DNA from: Hybos culiciformis | Taxonomy: Eukaryota; Arthropoda; Insecta; Diptera; Hybotidae | Direction: 5' to 3' | Length of the DNA: 64,000 nucleotides | NCBI GenBank assembly: GCA_964007475.1 | Contig: OZ023275.1 | Location: 39,985,381-40,049,380 of the forward strand | Part shown: positions 48,553 through 61,648 of the stretch, in pieces | How positions within the stretch are numbered: the first letter of the stretch is position 1 | Layout: each line of letters begins with the position of its first letter | The notes under the pieces: model-generated | The model's database searches: none | Told to the model about the DNA's origin: nothing | What the model saw: the letters and a program-made list of their open reading frames with translations, nothing else | Position numbers and translations under genes: made by a program

Positions 48553-51500
48553 GTAAGTTTATTTTATTTTAATGAATTTATAAAATTAACTTAAGAATTT
48601 TGACTATCTTTGTTTGTCTTTTTAATAAAATTTTATATTGTATTTATATTTTTAGGATAAACCCAAATCCTGTGGCACTTGGTTCCCGTTGGATGGCTTA
48701 TTCTGAGAACAAATTATTACATTCGAAACGCAGTGGTGGCGGTTGCGATGGAGATAACGTTGCAAGTTACACAGCAACTGTTTTAAATGCTGCAAAAAGT
48801 TTAGGGAAAGGTTTACGTGAATTGGGAGAACAAGTTGCGGCTGGATTGACTGGAAGCACTGGTAGTGCAATGTTATCAAAAACTAGCAGCTTTGATTCTG
48901 TAACAAATGATATTCGTCAATCTGGTGTTATAACAATAATGGATATTAAAAACTCGATCAAAGAAATTAGTCCAACCACAGGAACTTCTATTTCTACAAC
49001 AGGGGCTGATCCGATCATAGCACATTTTTTAGCTCATACCGAAGCAATAGTTGCTATAGAATTTGATCCGTCTGGAATGCTTTTAATAACTGCCGATAGG
49101 CGAGGACATGATTTTCATGTGTTTCGAATTCAACCACATTTAGCTGGGCCACATTTCGCTGCCATTCATCATTTGTACATTTTACATAGGGGTGATACTA
49201 CTGCTAAAGTTCAAAATATTGCTTTTGCATTGGACTCTCGATGGATCGCTGTATCTACGCTTCGAGGTACAACACATGTTTTCCCAATAACACCGTATGG
49301 TGGAGCATATACTGTGCGTACTCATGCTAGCTTACATGTGGTAAACAAATTATCTAGATATCACCGTTCTGCTGGCTTATCTGGGGACACGCGCTCAAGC
49401 AGCCCAATATCTCATTCCGATAGCATGATGTTCAATCCAATGTGTATGCCATATACTAATCCAACTTTGCCACCATACCCACGACCTCATGTTATACTGC
49501 CATTAGCGCAATTACGACAACCGTCAGTACTAGGAACACCTCCTGGAAATGCAACTCAAAACTTATCATATCAAAAATTAGGTGGCTCAAACTCTTCCGG
49601 TGGCCCAAATTGTGGCCGTCAAAGATTATCATCTCTATCAGATGATTGTGGCAAACCGTTAAGTGTGTGCGCAGTTTTCGCAAAAGCTCGATCATGGTTA
49701 GTGGAACCAGCAAATACTGTTCGTGATGGCCACAAAAATCAACGTCGTAAATCTGTTGACTCATTATTTATAATGGCTGGGCACGGTGCATTGATCCAGT
49801 ATGATTTAGATACAAAATTAGCTTCAAATATTGCCAAAGAAAAAATTTGTGATGATTCTCCGATTGAGTTAGATGTTGAAGCAAAGGCTCAATGGAATTT
49901 AGGTCGTAGAGAAATTAACAATACAATTAGTAATTTTGTGGAAATTCAACCACCGTTAACATCGGACAATTGGTTAATGAAAGATCGTAGTGATTTCATC
50001 GGCATGGAATCACAATTAGATGATTTAGATGAAAGGAATGAACGATGGCTATCACAAGTTGAAATTATTACGCATGCTGGACCACATAGAAGATTATGGA
50101 TGGGTCCACAATTTGTTTTTAAAACATATAATACGCCCAGCGGGTAAGCACAAATCATAATCATAAAATAAAGTTATATGGTTGAAAATATTTTTTATTA
50201 GAAATTTTATTTTTAACTTCTTATCATATAAGTATATCAGCATTTAAATATTCTTTAATATAAATACTTTTTTTTTAGGTCAAACTTAAGTCATATAGAC
50301 ACTGAGGCTGTAGAAATTGGACTCAATTCGCGAGAAGGAAAACCTGGCAGATCTAGTCCTATGAATATGCCACTATCTAGTTCTGGTCGTTCAGCAATAC
50401 CAGTTTTGATTGAATCTGGATCTTATAGTATGTATTGGGTTTATTATTGATACAATAAATTACAATCATAATAATAATTTAATTTTAATTTTTAGGTAGC
50501 ATTGAGCAAAGTCCCAAACTTATGGATCGTTTTAAACACGACTATTTGGATTCGGATTTTTCTGTTCAGCATGGTGAGTCGCGTCTTAAAGAAGATCTTG
50601 CGGATGCTATGCGAGAATGTCCTTCAACTCAACATAAAGACTCAGGTAAATTTTTTTTTTTATTTAATTTATTTTTCATTTTAACGCTTTTTTTTGCATA
50701 AATGTATTTAATTTCTTTATATTTTAGTAATCTATAACATTTTCTTTTATAAATTTTCATTTTGTGCTTTTAATTTCTTTTAATGAATTATGATGAATGA
50801 AAGTATTAACAAATTATTTAAGTCTATCCGAATAAGTATACATATTTATTTTTTATACAATTTTAAGAATATTCAAATAACATTTTTCCAATCTTTGTAT
50901 CTTTTTGTATTTTTTTGGGCTAAATTATTTTCCATAACTAAAAATTTTTACAAAACATTATAAAATAATATAATATGAATATTAAAACAATGTTTATTTA
51001 AAAAACGGCTTAAAGAACGTAATTTAAATTGAAGAATGGCTTCAAAATTAAGTTTTCATCACTAGACTAAATTTTTTGTTTTTCCTTCAAAATTTTCTCT
51101 TATTTCACGGTCCTTTCAACGTCGGATTTAGTAGTATTATTTCTGATTCTATATTTGCTTGCATTTATGGAATTTTATATTCAGAAAAAAGTCAATTTAC
51201 AACAAATTTACGTTTAACAAAAGATTAAAATTATTGAAAATAATATTTAATTGCCAAGTAAGATATGTCAAAAGTCACTTCGTATTATAACAGATTCAAA
51301 AATGTATTTCTCCCTTAGGTTTATTTGAAGTCCTTGAATTCATACGTACATGGTAGATTGAATATTTAAGCAGATAATTTTTAATTCTTGTAATTTTAGG
51401 ATTAAGAGACCAAAATGTTAAAAAATTGGAGTTATACCAATTGAAAACTAATGGCACATTTGAAAAATTTAACAATTTAGAATTATTTACAGTTTATTTA

Positions 51501-54500
51501 AAACGAATTCGAAATGTACTACTAGTCTTCCTTATTTTGCTACATAATAATAAAATAATAACAAATTTATTGTTATTTTAACTGGAATGAATAATGTCAT
51601 ATTCTTGTTACAACAAAATTTCGACTCAAAGTTAGAAATATTAAGTGACAGATTTTAACAATTATTACAATTTAGGAATATGATTGTTATGGGTAATATT
51701 TTGAGGCAAAAAATTATAACAGATATATGTTATTATATTGGAAGTTATATCGGTTTTAGTTCATGAGATTTTGATGTTCCACAAAACGTTGTCACAATCT
51801 TGCCTTTTAAATGTCGCAGACGCACGCAGGATAGAGAGAACAAGATTCGAAATAGCAGTTGTTTTTTTGTTATTATTGAGGTTTTTTCATTAGAATTTTG
51901 TTTTGTGGGAATTCATAAAAAAACATATTTGTAAAATATTTCCAGTATCTAACTTTTTATAAAAAAAACTTTTTTGGATTACGAAATACAAGACTTAATG
52001 TTCTATGAAAATGTTTCCAACGATATAACTTTTCTACAACTTTAATTTTCTGAATTGAAATTGTCTGGTTGAATTTACAAACCTTTTATTGATGTTCGGT
52101 TAACGTCTGTAATAGCATTTAAGCATTATTATTTTTATAAAGTGAATTCAGTTTTCATACGCGAAATTATTTAATAGAAATTATGTTTTTAAAAAACTAA
52201 TGGTTGTGGAATATTAAATATGTTTTTTTTTTAATTTTATGCATATATAAATGTAGTTACAAGGTTGAGTTGAGACAAAAAGAAGCCAATGGCAGGTGTC
52301 TAAAATAATAAAAAAAAAATATATATTTAATATTTTTATTCAAAATCTTTTAAAAAAAAAATGTAAAATAAGAACTAATAATTTAATTGGGTAACAAATT
52401 AATATAATTTTATTTTAATTTCTCAATTTTATTTTTCATTTTTACAAATTTACATAAATCGTCTATGTGTAAAAATTTCCAAATTTTAATATTAATTTCT
52501 TTATTTTACTTTGTAAATTTTGTAGATATAAAAAAAACACGAATAATGTACTTAAAACGAAATCCAAAATTAATACACAATATAAATAATAAATTCTATA
52601 AATTATGTTTCTTCGAAAAATAATCCTTTGAAGTTAAATAATGATTAAGTTTCAGATTAATAATATGTAATCTCGAAATATTAATTTACAGTGAACATTT
52701 AATTTACTACAAAACTCTGAAAGCGCATTTTGAATCTTTCCTTAAATAAAAAAAAATAGTTTTTCTTTAATTTCTCAATTTTCCAGTTTTAATTGTACAA
52801 TGTGAGAATAATTGAACTTTTAATATGAGTACAATTTTCTGAGATGTTCAACTCTAAATAATGTTCATTGGAATTTCACCAAACTCTTAATTATTTTCAA
52901 ATTGAAATTAATTTCTTTTTTCATTCATTAAAATAATTCTTCACCAATAATTAATCCCTGAATTATCGTTGAATCAAACTAATCTAAAAATAACAACTTA
53001 ACAAATGCAAAGCTTGTTATATTAATTTTAAATATAAAGCTCGATTGAAATCCTAACTATTTTCATTGGAGCAATAAATGCATAAAATTTCAGATAAATG
53101 CATAAAATTTCCAAGTACATTATTCTTAAAATTTAATTTTTATTACATTTTGAATTTTAAAAATTAATTAGATTTTGACTTCATTAATACGTTTTTAATT
53201 AGCTTGTGGTTTTTCACTAATTTTTTTTTTTTATATTTAATGAGCACTTTAAAAAATGAAAATATTAAAAATAATATATATAAATAAAAATTTGAAGATA
53301 AATTTTAATTAACACACTGCCCTTTTTGGCTTTCTTTTTTCTCTTCTTTTCAAATATAAAAAAAAAACAACCATAACAAACGATACGAATAAAATGAAAA
53401 CAATATTATTATAATCAAAAACATAATGTATTATTGACGCTACAACACACATATAAAACAAAAGGGTTGTATGTACCAGGGTCCCGAAAAATAACAATTC
53501 GTAAACATTTATCATCTCAATCTTCATCATCAGATAATGATAATAAGTTTGGTTCATGGAAATCAGCATTAAGTTCTATTGTTCCAGATGATTATAATTC
53601 AGATTCACCGTCAGAAGATGTGGAAGAATTGACATCACTGTCTTCAAATACATTAATTGAAAAAATTGTTAATCCTTTGGGAACGGTAACAACGTTGGCG
53701 CCATCTAATGATATTGAACCAGATCATTTCAGTGCAGAAGATTGTGTAATACATGAAAATTGTGATGAAGCATTATTTCGACCGGTTGTAGCAATATTTT
53801 GTAATGAAAATGAATACGCAACAATTTCAAGAGATATTAAACCAGAAAAACCACCTGAACCAGTAGGTGTTAAATTAATAGTTCCTGTCATAGAAGAAAG
53901 TCAACAAATTAAAAGAATAAATAAAAAAGTGGAAAATAAAATATTTATTGATAACAAAAATTTCTCCGAAGATGCTGTAAAAAAATTTGATGAATTGTCA
54001 CTAAGAAACAAAAAATCAAATAAAGTTAAAACCAATGAGCAACCAATGCCATTGGAAACACAGACTAATAGCAAGAATGTAGTTAAGACACGTAGTGAAC
54101 TTTCCACAGAAGTTTTTTCGAATTCAAAAATGTCTGAACTACGTTACCCAGAAATGCAAAAATCAGAACAAAAGTTCGATTTAAAAGCTAAAGCTTCATT
54201 ACAACAAAGCGGAGGTTCTGAAAATTACCGTAAGAGTGAAGTAATGGAAATCGAAACAATTAAATGTGTTTCGGAAACCGCATTGCATAAGCCGAAAAGT
54301 TATATATCTGAGCAAAAAGACAAACAGAAGAAAATGGATAAAAATTTAAATAAATTTTCTCCAGAGTTTCCAAAAAAAGATAGCATGTTATCTGACAAAA
54401 AAAAAGAAAATATAGCATCTCAAAAAACTGATGAAGATTCTGCTTTTCCAAAATTATTGAAGGATGATGATTCTGAAAGTTTTGAAAGTTTAGAAAACAT

Positions 54501-57500
54501 TGAAGATAATGAAGAACTAACCGCTTTGAGAATTAAACTGAAGGAATTATCATCCGCTGAAAACGATCAAAAATCTGAGATTATAATTAAGTCCCCAGAA
54601 GATAAAAAAAATTACTCTGAAAAGACAATTGCATCAACCAAAACTTTCAAAAAAAACAAAAATTTTAAAAGTATTGAACAAGACAAACAATCTGATATAA
54701 AAGCAGATCCGTCTTTAGATAAGCAACCTGAAGGTCTCGTATTTTTTGATAATAAATTTAAAAATGATTCACCTACCAATAATTCAAAAACATTCATTCA
54801 TGACGAAAATGTTAAAGTTGAAGTTGTAGACCTTCCAAGCTTAACAGACAGTTTATATGAATTTAAATGTAAGGATTTGGATGTTGATAAGGTTAGCGAT
54901 GTTATTGTCATAAAAAAAGATAAAATTAAGAAATCTGATAACGAATCAATTGATGGAATAATTTCTTCAAATAAAGATGATCATTATGCACATCCAGAAT
55001 CTTTAAAAATTATAAGCTATGCTCAAATGGCTGCAGAAGCATCAAGTTTTGCTCCAGTCATATATGAATCAGAAAAAACCGATACAAAAGAGAAAAATTA
55101 TCCTGAGAACTTTGAAGTAACAAATAAAGATGTTGAGCTCGAAGAGAAGGAAAAATCAAAAATTGAATATTCTTCTCAAATAAAAAATTCGGAGAAAATT
55201 AATAAAACCACAATAGCAATCAATTTGGAGAAAACATCTAGTTCTGAAGATTTAAAATTGAAAGATAATAAACTTAAATATCAAAGTGATTCATCAGATT
55301 CTTGTGAGACAATAACGATTACATTACCCAGCAAAAAAAATAAGAAAAAAAATAAATCAAATTTTGATTCCAAAAGTCAAAAAACGAGTAAAAAATCTAG
55401 TACAGAGTCACTGAATGAAAAAATCAACAAAGAAATAAGAAGTTTGACATCTCCCGAAAAAATTCTTACAACAGAAATTCCAAATTTGGAGTTTGATCCT
55501 GCCTTTTTGCCTCCCTTATCACCATTGGAACCACTAGAAGATCCAAAAGAATATAAAGGATTTGAAGACAATTATAGTTTAATTAATTTTGAGTCGCCAT
55601 CAACACCGCGAAATTCGAAACAAGATGTAATTGCCGACGTAAGCAATCCAAAAGATTTTTCAGAATCAAATCTAATTTTTGCACTTTGTGGTAGCTTACA
55701 TTATGAAAATGAAAGTTTAAAAAATGCAGAACAAATAACCGATAACAAAGTTAGTGAAATTATGAATTATAAAAGCTTAGCTTATGATGATGTGGAAACC
55801 AAATTAGAAGCTAAAGAAGTAGAACACCAACAAGAACAACAATTTTTGCAGGTTAAACAAAATCGTCGTCGTCAAAAGGGGGAATATAAAGAAATAACTT
55901 CTTCGTCATCAGATGCTGATGACTCTTCTTCAAGTTCAAATATGAAAAAATCAAATCTTAAGTTGAATGCCAATGATGACGAAGAATTAAGACCACTTAT
56001 TGATCGTTCAATAACAAATACATATATTAGTATTAGCGGAAAAAAGAAGAAGAATGTAAGAAAATCGTCAAATGAAAATGATTTAAATTTATCATTGGTC
56101 GACATTAATCAAAGTGGTGATTCCTCAAGCGAACAAACTGCAACAACATCTGAAGATGAACCAATAATTGTCTTACCATCAATTTCTCCACGAAAAACCA
56201 AAAATGGTGAAACAACATCTCAAGTTGAATCTTCTGTTGTTGGTATTGGTAGTTTAGAAGATTATTTACCAAATATTAGTAGTAGTAATAATTTACAACA
56301 AACAGAAACCACCAATAGTACTACTCTAAGTAGTAGTAATAATAATACTAATTTACAACAGCAAAGTTTAAAAAAGAAATCAAAACGCAGAAAAAGATAA
56401 GAGTTATTGATTTGTTTAATTTGTATTTTTTGTCTTGTTATTTACTATCTTTATTTCATTGTTTTTGAAAACTAATGAACATGATGTTTATAAATTAAGT
56501 TAATTGTAAATAGAATGTTTGTGCATTACGAAAATAATTTTAAATTTATCAAATGATGTTTCAACAAGAATAAAATGTTTTGTGACCACATACTTAGAAT
56601 AATAAATTTAGTAACTTTTAAGGATTATGATGATAACAAGTAAAAGTTGATTTCTAAAATTTCAGTATAATCGTCAAAAGAAATCTCAATTAAATGTTAT
56701 ATAAATATTTTTTTTGAAAACGATTCTGGCGGTATGTGCAGAAAGTATTTATCATTACAATTTTATAATTTTTATTAAGTACATACTTGTAGAAATAATG
56801 GTTTTGATTTAATTTTAAATAATATAAAGAAAAATATGGTTCTCGAAAAGTATAGAAGTCCTATCTACCTCTTAAACGAATTTGAATAATTCTCCAATAT
56901 CACTTTTTTTTGGAATTTTAAATTATCAAGTAAATTCTTTTAAATTACTTAACTATTCTTGAAAACTGTTAAGATTAAAAATAAAATTTGAATCCATAAT
57001 TGATAACTTCAGATTATAGCATTCACAACAAAAATTATTCCAAAGGTATTTCGAATAAAACGAAACGAATTTTTATATTTTAGGAGGATCATTTTTTTTT
57101 AATCTCATGATAAACGCACAATTTCCAAAAAATACAAATTTAACAAATCATACAATACAAAATTATAATTGAATATATTTTTTTTAGAAACTGCATACGT
57201 ACATATATTATTTCAATTAAGTACAATTTAATACATATTTTAATCCGAAATTAAATCAAAAAGTTAATAAAATAAACCATATATAAAATATAGAAAAGAA
57301 TTTAAACCATGATTGTCATTTCAAACAAAAATTATTTTATATTTTAATATGTTTTAAAAAATATTAACTAAAAATGTGTCAATACATTTGTATGTATTTG
57401 TATTTAAGCTTTTCTTTATTATTTTAGTCCAAACGATATTTAATGCATAATGACCGACGTTAAAATATTTTTATATGATATTATTCAAACTTAAAAATAA

Positions 57501-60500
57501 AATTCAACCTCAAAATATATCGGCCATCCAAGGAATATGTTGATAAGTCGACTTGTCAACTTATTACGGGAGTGTTGTAATACGTAAGCTAATAAATTTT
57601 CCTATCTGAATCAAAAACCGGTTTTTTTGTAACCAAAACTATTGCTGAGATAAGTTCAAAAACAACGTAATGCATTGTTAGTTTAACTCTGAAATCTACC
57701 TGGATAAAATTGATAAAAGCAGTTATCAATTTAATGCACGAACTTTTTTTTAATTCTTTCGGTTGTATCTAGAGTTGTCAACATATTACAAAAACTTTCG
57801 GTGAGTTGTTAACAGTTTTACACTTACTTGTCAACCCGGAGTTGGATTTTATAAACTTTTTACTTGGACAAAAAATAATCCAATCGGTTATAAATAAAGT
57901 TGGCAACATTTTACATGGAGTGTGACAGCAAAAAAGGCGGGAATTACTTCATTATGTTTACAACTCGACATACCAATCTGTATTAATGAAAAAGTGCAGT
58001 GAATTAAGTTGTTTTTGTAGAAAACAGTACTTTTTAGTTTGAATAAAGAGTCAAAAAATTTTCTCCTAAACATGCTCAAGCTCTTTATCATATGCCGTGA
58101 GTTTCGTTGAAATCGAACCATAAACATCCTGTTTATTCATATTTTGAACTAAATTGCGTTTTTCTCAAAACTATGATTTTCGACTTATCAACATCTTCCT
58201 TGGATGGGTCGAATGTAGTTTAAAAGATTTAAGGTATTTTTTTTACCAATTTATTTTTATATTTTTATAATTCAAAATTTTGATCCTAATAATATAAACG
58301 GTATTAAATTATTAAGCCCAGAATATTCAAATGATGTTTTAAGCCTTTTTTTTTAAATAAAATTATAAATTATAATACCCTTTGAGGCGTGAGTAAGCCA
58401 AACATAAATTTAGAAGTCAAGCAGTTTGTATCATAAAAAATAATTATTATGGTAGGTACAGAAAAATTTTATCTCATTATTTTAACGATTCATAAATTGA
58501 CATTTTTGCTGCACTTAAACATATCAAATTAGGAGATTAACTCTGGTTCTGGGTGCAGAAAAAAAAGTAATGGTATTATGCATTTAGCACGGTTTCGCAA
58601 ATTCACCATACGAAAAACATGACATTTTCACATATTTCTTAGCAATTTAAAAAAATCTCAGCTGAATTAGAATGATTGAGATTGGAATTCTTGAAAATAA
58701 AAAACTTATCTGCAAGTACTTTTCAAATCAATGTTGATACATATTATTTAAGAGTGTTGTAGATTAAAATTTCGGACACATTAAAAAATTTGGAAGCTTT
58801 ATGGATCTGTTTATATATTGTTGGTTTTTTTAATAAAATTAAAATTTAAATATTAATTAAAAAAAACCTAATTATAACTGAATTCAATAAAATCCAAAAT
58901 TTTAAATAAATTAAATAATATATAAAATATTAAAAAAAAAAGTTAGAATTCTTTTCTTTTTGTTATAATTTTATTTTTTAATTATGTATGTTAATCATGT
59001 GGCATTACTGTTTTGAATTATCTACTTAGTTTATGTTAATTTAATCTATTTAAATATATGAATAATATAATATGATATATATACTCTTATATATGTTCTT
59101 ATTTATATTCTTATACTTAAATAAAATATATAAGTATAATAATAAATAAATAACATGCGAATGTATATAATATAATGTATATATTGTATATATCCTAATA
59201 TATACAATATTGATTATAATATATATTATATTACATAAGTTTATGAATGCGTATGTTATATTATATTAAATTATACTTTACTTGAAATTTAGTTATTAAT
59301 CTCGCTGTCCTTAACTCCAATTTAGATATAAATAAAAATATAAGTTCAACAATTTTTTTTTTTGTTACGTATTATAACTTCAATATAAATAAGTACACAA
59401 TGTAATATGTATAAACAATAATGCTAAAGTTTTTAAAATTTTATTTAAATGTAGATAAAAATATATTTTTTTTATTAAAAATGCAACGTTAATGAATTAA
59501 AGAAGATTAATTAAGAAATAAAGTTTATTGAATTGCAAATAAAATAAAATGGAAAAGTTTATTTTTTTAATTTATTTAATTACATATATATTAAGGTTTA
59601 TTATAATTAATTTAGCAAAAAAAAAAAACAATTTATTACTTATTAAAATATTTCATGTTAATTTTTTAGGATTTTTGTAATAAATGTTATTTACTCTTAT
59701 TTCATTAAAATTCATTAAAGATTTTGTACTAAATTAAAAGTGAAATTTCGTGAGAAACTCATAATTTAATGAGGATTTCTACATTAGATCATTGTAGTAC
59801 AGATTAATTTAGAAAACAAAATTTTTTGATAATATTGTTTCCTTCAAGATTGTTATAAATTTCCCTTAAAATTTGGAAAAACAGCTTGGTCAATTTTGTT
59901 TTATTTTATTTTAATATGGTTTTATATAAAATGTACATTAAAACCAAGTCAGGAAGTATAATGCTTTGAATTCACATTTTTGCCACATTTTAATAATATT
60001 TCAAAAATTTCTAGTTTTTTTTGCTGCTTATTTTTTACGAAACAGAATTCATAGGAATTCTCAATCCCAATTCTAAGTTTTTTGATATAATTTCTTTATT
60101 TTATTTCGCCAGTTAAAGGTTCTCCAAAATCTTCTTTTTTTTTCAATTACTTGGAGCCCGACTCAAAAAAGACAATGAAATATTCAGTCTTGTTAGTCTA
60201 ATGTAAATATAAATAAACTAATAAAGTTATTAAATAGCATAATACTAAAAACAAAAAACCTGTCTAAATGTATAAATATAAAATCTTATCGATCGTGACC
60301 AACCACTGCCACAAAAATTTATTTATTTTTTTCCATCTTCCATTGGAGACTAAATATTTTTTAAATACAAACAAGATATATACCTATTCCGAATCATAAT
60401 TTCAAATCACAATCTTAATTTAAAAATTTAATTATTTAAGAAGTATAATGGCATGAGAATAATTGTAAATAGTATAATTTAGAATATCAAATTTTATTTC

Positions 60501-61612
60501 TTTATTTAATAAAAGTTCAATTTAACGAAAATAATCTTTCAACAATTTTTTTTTTTATATAAGTAGATGTTAAATTTATTTTATATTTTAGTGAGTTCAA
60601 ATATCTAAATTTTAAGATTAAAAAATATTGATTATAAAAATGTAAAGAATAATATTATGTTTCAGCAAAGGTTACAAATGTAAAAAAGATACTATTAGTA
60701 AACGCTTTAGGAAATTTAAAATAAAAGAGTTGAAAAACAAAATTGTTTTTTTTTTATACAGGGAGAATTTATTCAATCTCATGTTATATGACGAAAATTA
60801 TTTTGATTGAAAAAGCTAATTCAATTGTTACAATTGTGTTCGATCTTAGTTACGAGCGAAAATTAAAAATTACCCTCATTTTTAATAAAAAAAAATATTT
60901 TGTTTTGTAAAGAAGTGTCAATAAGTTTTTCCAGTAGTAAGTAATGACGGAAATCTTTGTTGAAAGTTCAATATAAGAGTAAAAATTAAAAAATCAGTCA
61001 AATTGATGATTTTTTCTCCACTTCAATGAAATGAAAAAAAAAACGTTTTTGATGTTCGGTCTATGAATTAGTGTGTGAAATTATCTAAAACAAAATAATT
61101 ATTTTATGCTTATTTTTTGTTTTTTAATTTTTTTTTTTTTTACTAACAAAAAAAATTCACTCATCATTTTTGGCAAAGGCGTGAGAAAAATAATAAATAT
61201 ATATGTAAACATCGAAAAACTGACTTATCAGGATAACAAAATTTTTTTTGGTCAACAAGCTACATCATATACAAATATATTATATTGTATTTCTCGCGCA
61301 CTTCCAAAATTCATTAATTCATTCTAAATAATAATTAAAGACTATATATTATTTTTAATTCTCATTTTTATGCATTCATCCAAATAGTTTGTCTTTAAAA
61401 AAAAAAAAAACAATTTCTTTAATTAAAATTCATTAACAACAGGAGGAGGACATGGTGGAACACAATCAACCGGTATTGATGCCGAAGAATTAAGTTCAAG
61501 CAGTGTTAGTTCAGCTAGTCGTGTTTCATTGGATCCACCATCTTCGCCATCACATAGTTTAAGTGGTGAACATTTTATGCATTTTCCGGGTGATTCAAGT
61601 GGTTCTTTATAA
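47873..61612 (+). CDS. BCAS3: BCAS3 (rudhira) orthologue, five coding exons
   Basis: Joined exons 47873-48552, 48656-50143, 50279-50427, 50496-50645 and 61443-61612 give 2637 bases: 878 codons plus stop, with every junction GT...AG and in phase. Human BCAS3 is about 910-930 residues. The start (ADSPRRS...) and the blocks GYGLGIQVWAIP, RHGTVTALRILP, NPVALGSRWMAYSENKL, SYTATVLNAAKSLGKG, GHDFHVFRIQPH, VSTLRGTTHVFPITPYGG and WLSQVEIITHAGPHRRLWMGP all match the vertebrate protein. They cover its WD40-like propeller and the BCAS3 domain. The C-terminal exons supply RLKEDLADAM and a Ser-rich end. BCAS3 binds autophagic membranes with PHAF1 and is linked to cytoskeletal remodelling and cell migration. 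The last intron is 10.8 kb and holds the long exon at 53465-56400. Confidence 0.93.
48656..50143 (+). CDS. BCAS3: BCAS3 coding exon 2
   Basis: Acceptor TATATTTTTAG after a 103-bp intron; donor AGCGG|GTAAGC. Splicing restores Gly-Ile-Asn-Pro-Asn-Pro, matching the human Pro-Gly...Met-Asn-Pro junction. Carries the rest of the propeller and the BCAS3 domain. Confidence 0.92.
50279..50427 (+). CDS. BCAS3: BCAS3 coding exon 3
   Basis: Acceptor CTTTTTTTTTAG; donor TATA|GTATGT. 149 bases, in phase with both neighbours. Contains GRSAIPVLIESGSYS, roughly equivalent to the vertebrate segment before the C-terminal RLADAM motif. Confidence 0.85.
50496..50645 (+). CDS. BCAS3: BCAS3 coding exon 4
   Basis: Acceptor AATTTTTAG; donor CTCAG|GTAAAT, leaving phase 1. 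Encodes ESRLKEDLADAMRECPS, closely matching vertebrate LRERLADAMAESPS. Confidence 0.9.
53465..56400 (+). CDS. Giant open terminal exon, low-complexity acidic/lysine-rich protein
   Basis: Open for about 978 codons to TAA at 56400. There is no in-frame ATG before 54046, although the preceding 580 bases are clearly coding in style, so it must be entered by splicing. The only AGs between the upstream in-frame stop (53395) and the coding-like start are at 53464 (AAAACAAAAG|GG) and about 53478 (TGTACCAG|GG). Both leave phase 1, exactly what the BCAS3 exon-4 donor supplies, giving about 1800 residues if joined. The protein is rich in S, K, E, D and N and probably disordered, with Ser-Ser-Asp/Glu acidic tracts, a KKNKKKNK stretch and a C-terminal KKKSKRRKR basic end that could act as a nuclear signal. 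No domain or family was recognised. It is either an alternative BCAS3 3' exon or the last exon of a nested gene with undetected first exons. Confidence 0.7.
56569..56574 (+). terminator. Poly(A) signal candidate for the giant exon
   Basis: AATAAA about 170 bases after the stop at 56400; another overlaps about 56600. Supports the exon being 3'-terminal, though the word is common here. Confidence 0.4.
57523..58207. mobile_element. MITE with CCATCCAAGG ends in BCAS3 intron
   Basis: The left GCCATCCAAGGAATATGTTG and the right end CATCTTCCTTGGATGGG are inverted repeats continuing inward as ATAAGTCGA / TCGACTTAT-type sequence (arms about 28 bp). A possible 3-bp TCG duplication flanks it. About 685 bp; open frames inside are short and not transposase-like. 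Confidence 0.75.
61443..61612 (+). CDS. BCAS3: BCAS3 terminal coding exon 5
   Basis: Acceptor CATTAACAACAG; phase-1 entry gives GGGHGGTQSTGIDAEEL, then a Ser-rich run, and ends FPGDSSGSL before TAA. The pattern EELSSSSVSSAS parallels vertebrate ETLSNSSGSTSGS, and total length fits the family. Confidence 0.85.
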
Positions 61613-61642
61613 AAATATTAAACGAAAAAAAAAAGTTTTAGG

Positions 61643-61648
61643 AATAAA
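61643..61648 (+). terminator. Poly(A) signal candidate for BCAS3
   Basis: AATAAA 31 bases after the stop, followed by AATAAA again in a T-rich context. Confidence 0.5.

Larger units (their letters stand above)
50646..61442 (+). other. BCAS3 last intron (10.8 kb)
   Basis: Bounded by GTAAAT at 50646 and AACAACAG at 61442. Apart from the long open exon (53465-56400) and a MITE (57523-58207) it is AT-rich sequence in which I see nothing. This covers 50646-53464, 56575-57522 and 58208-61442, including a TATA-rich low-complexity tract at about 59040-59260. Confidence 0.7.

Noticed and set aside
53309..53569. 86-codon minus-strand frame over the start of the giant exon
   Set aside because: Hydrophobic chance frame antisense to better-supported plus-strand coding sequence.
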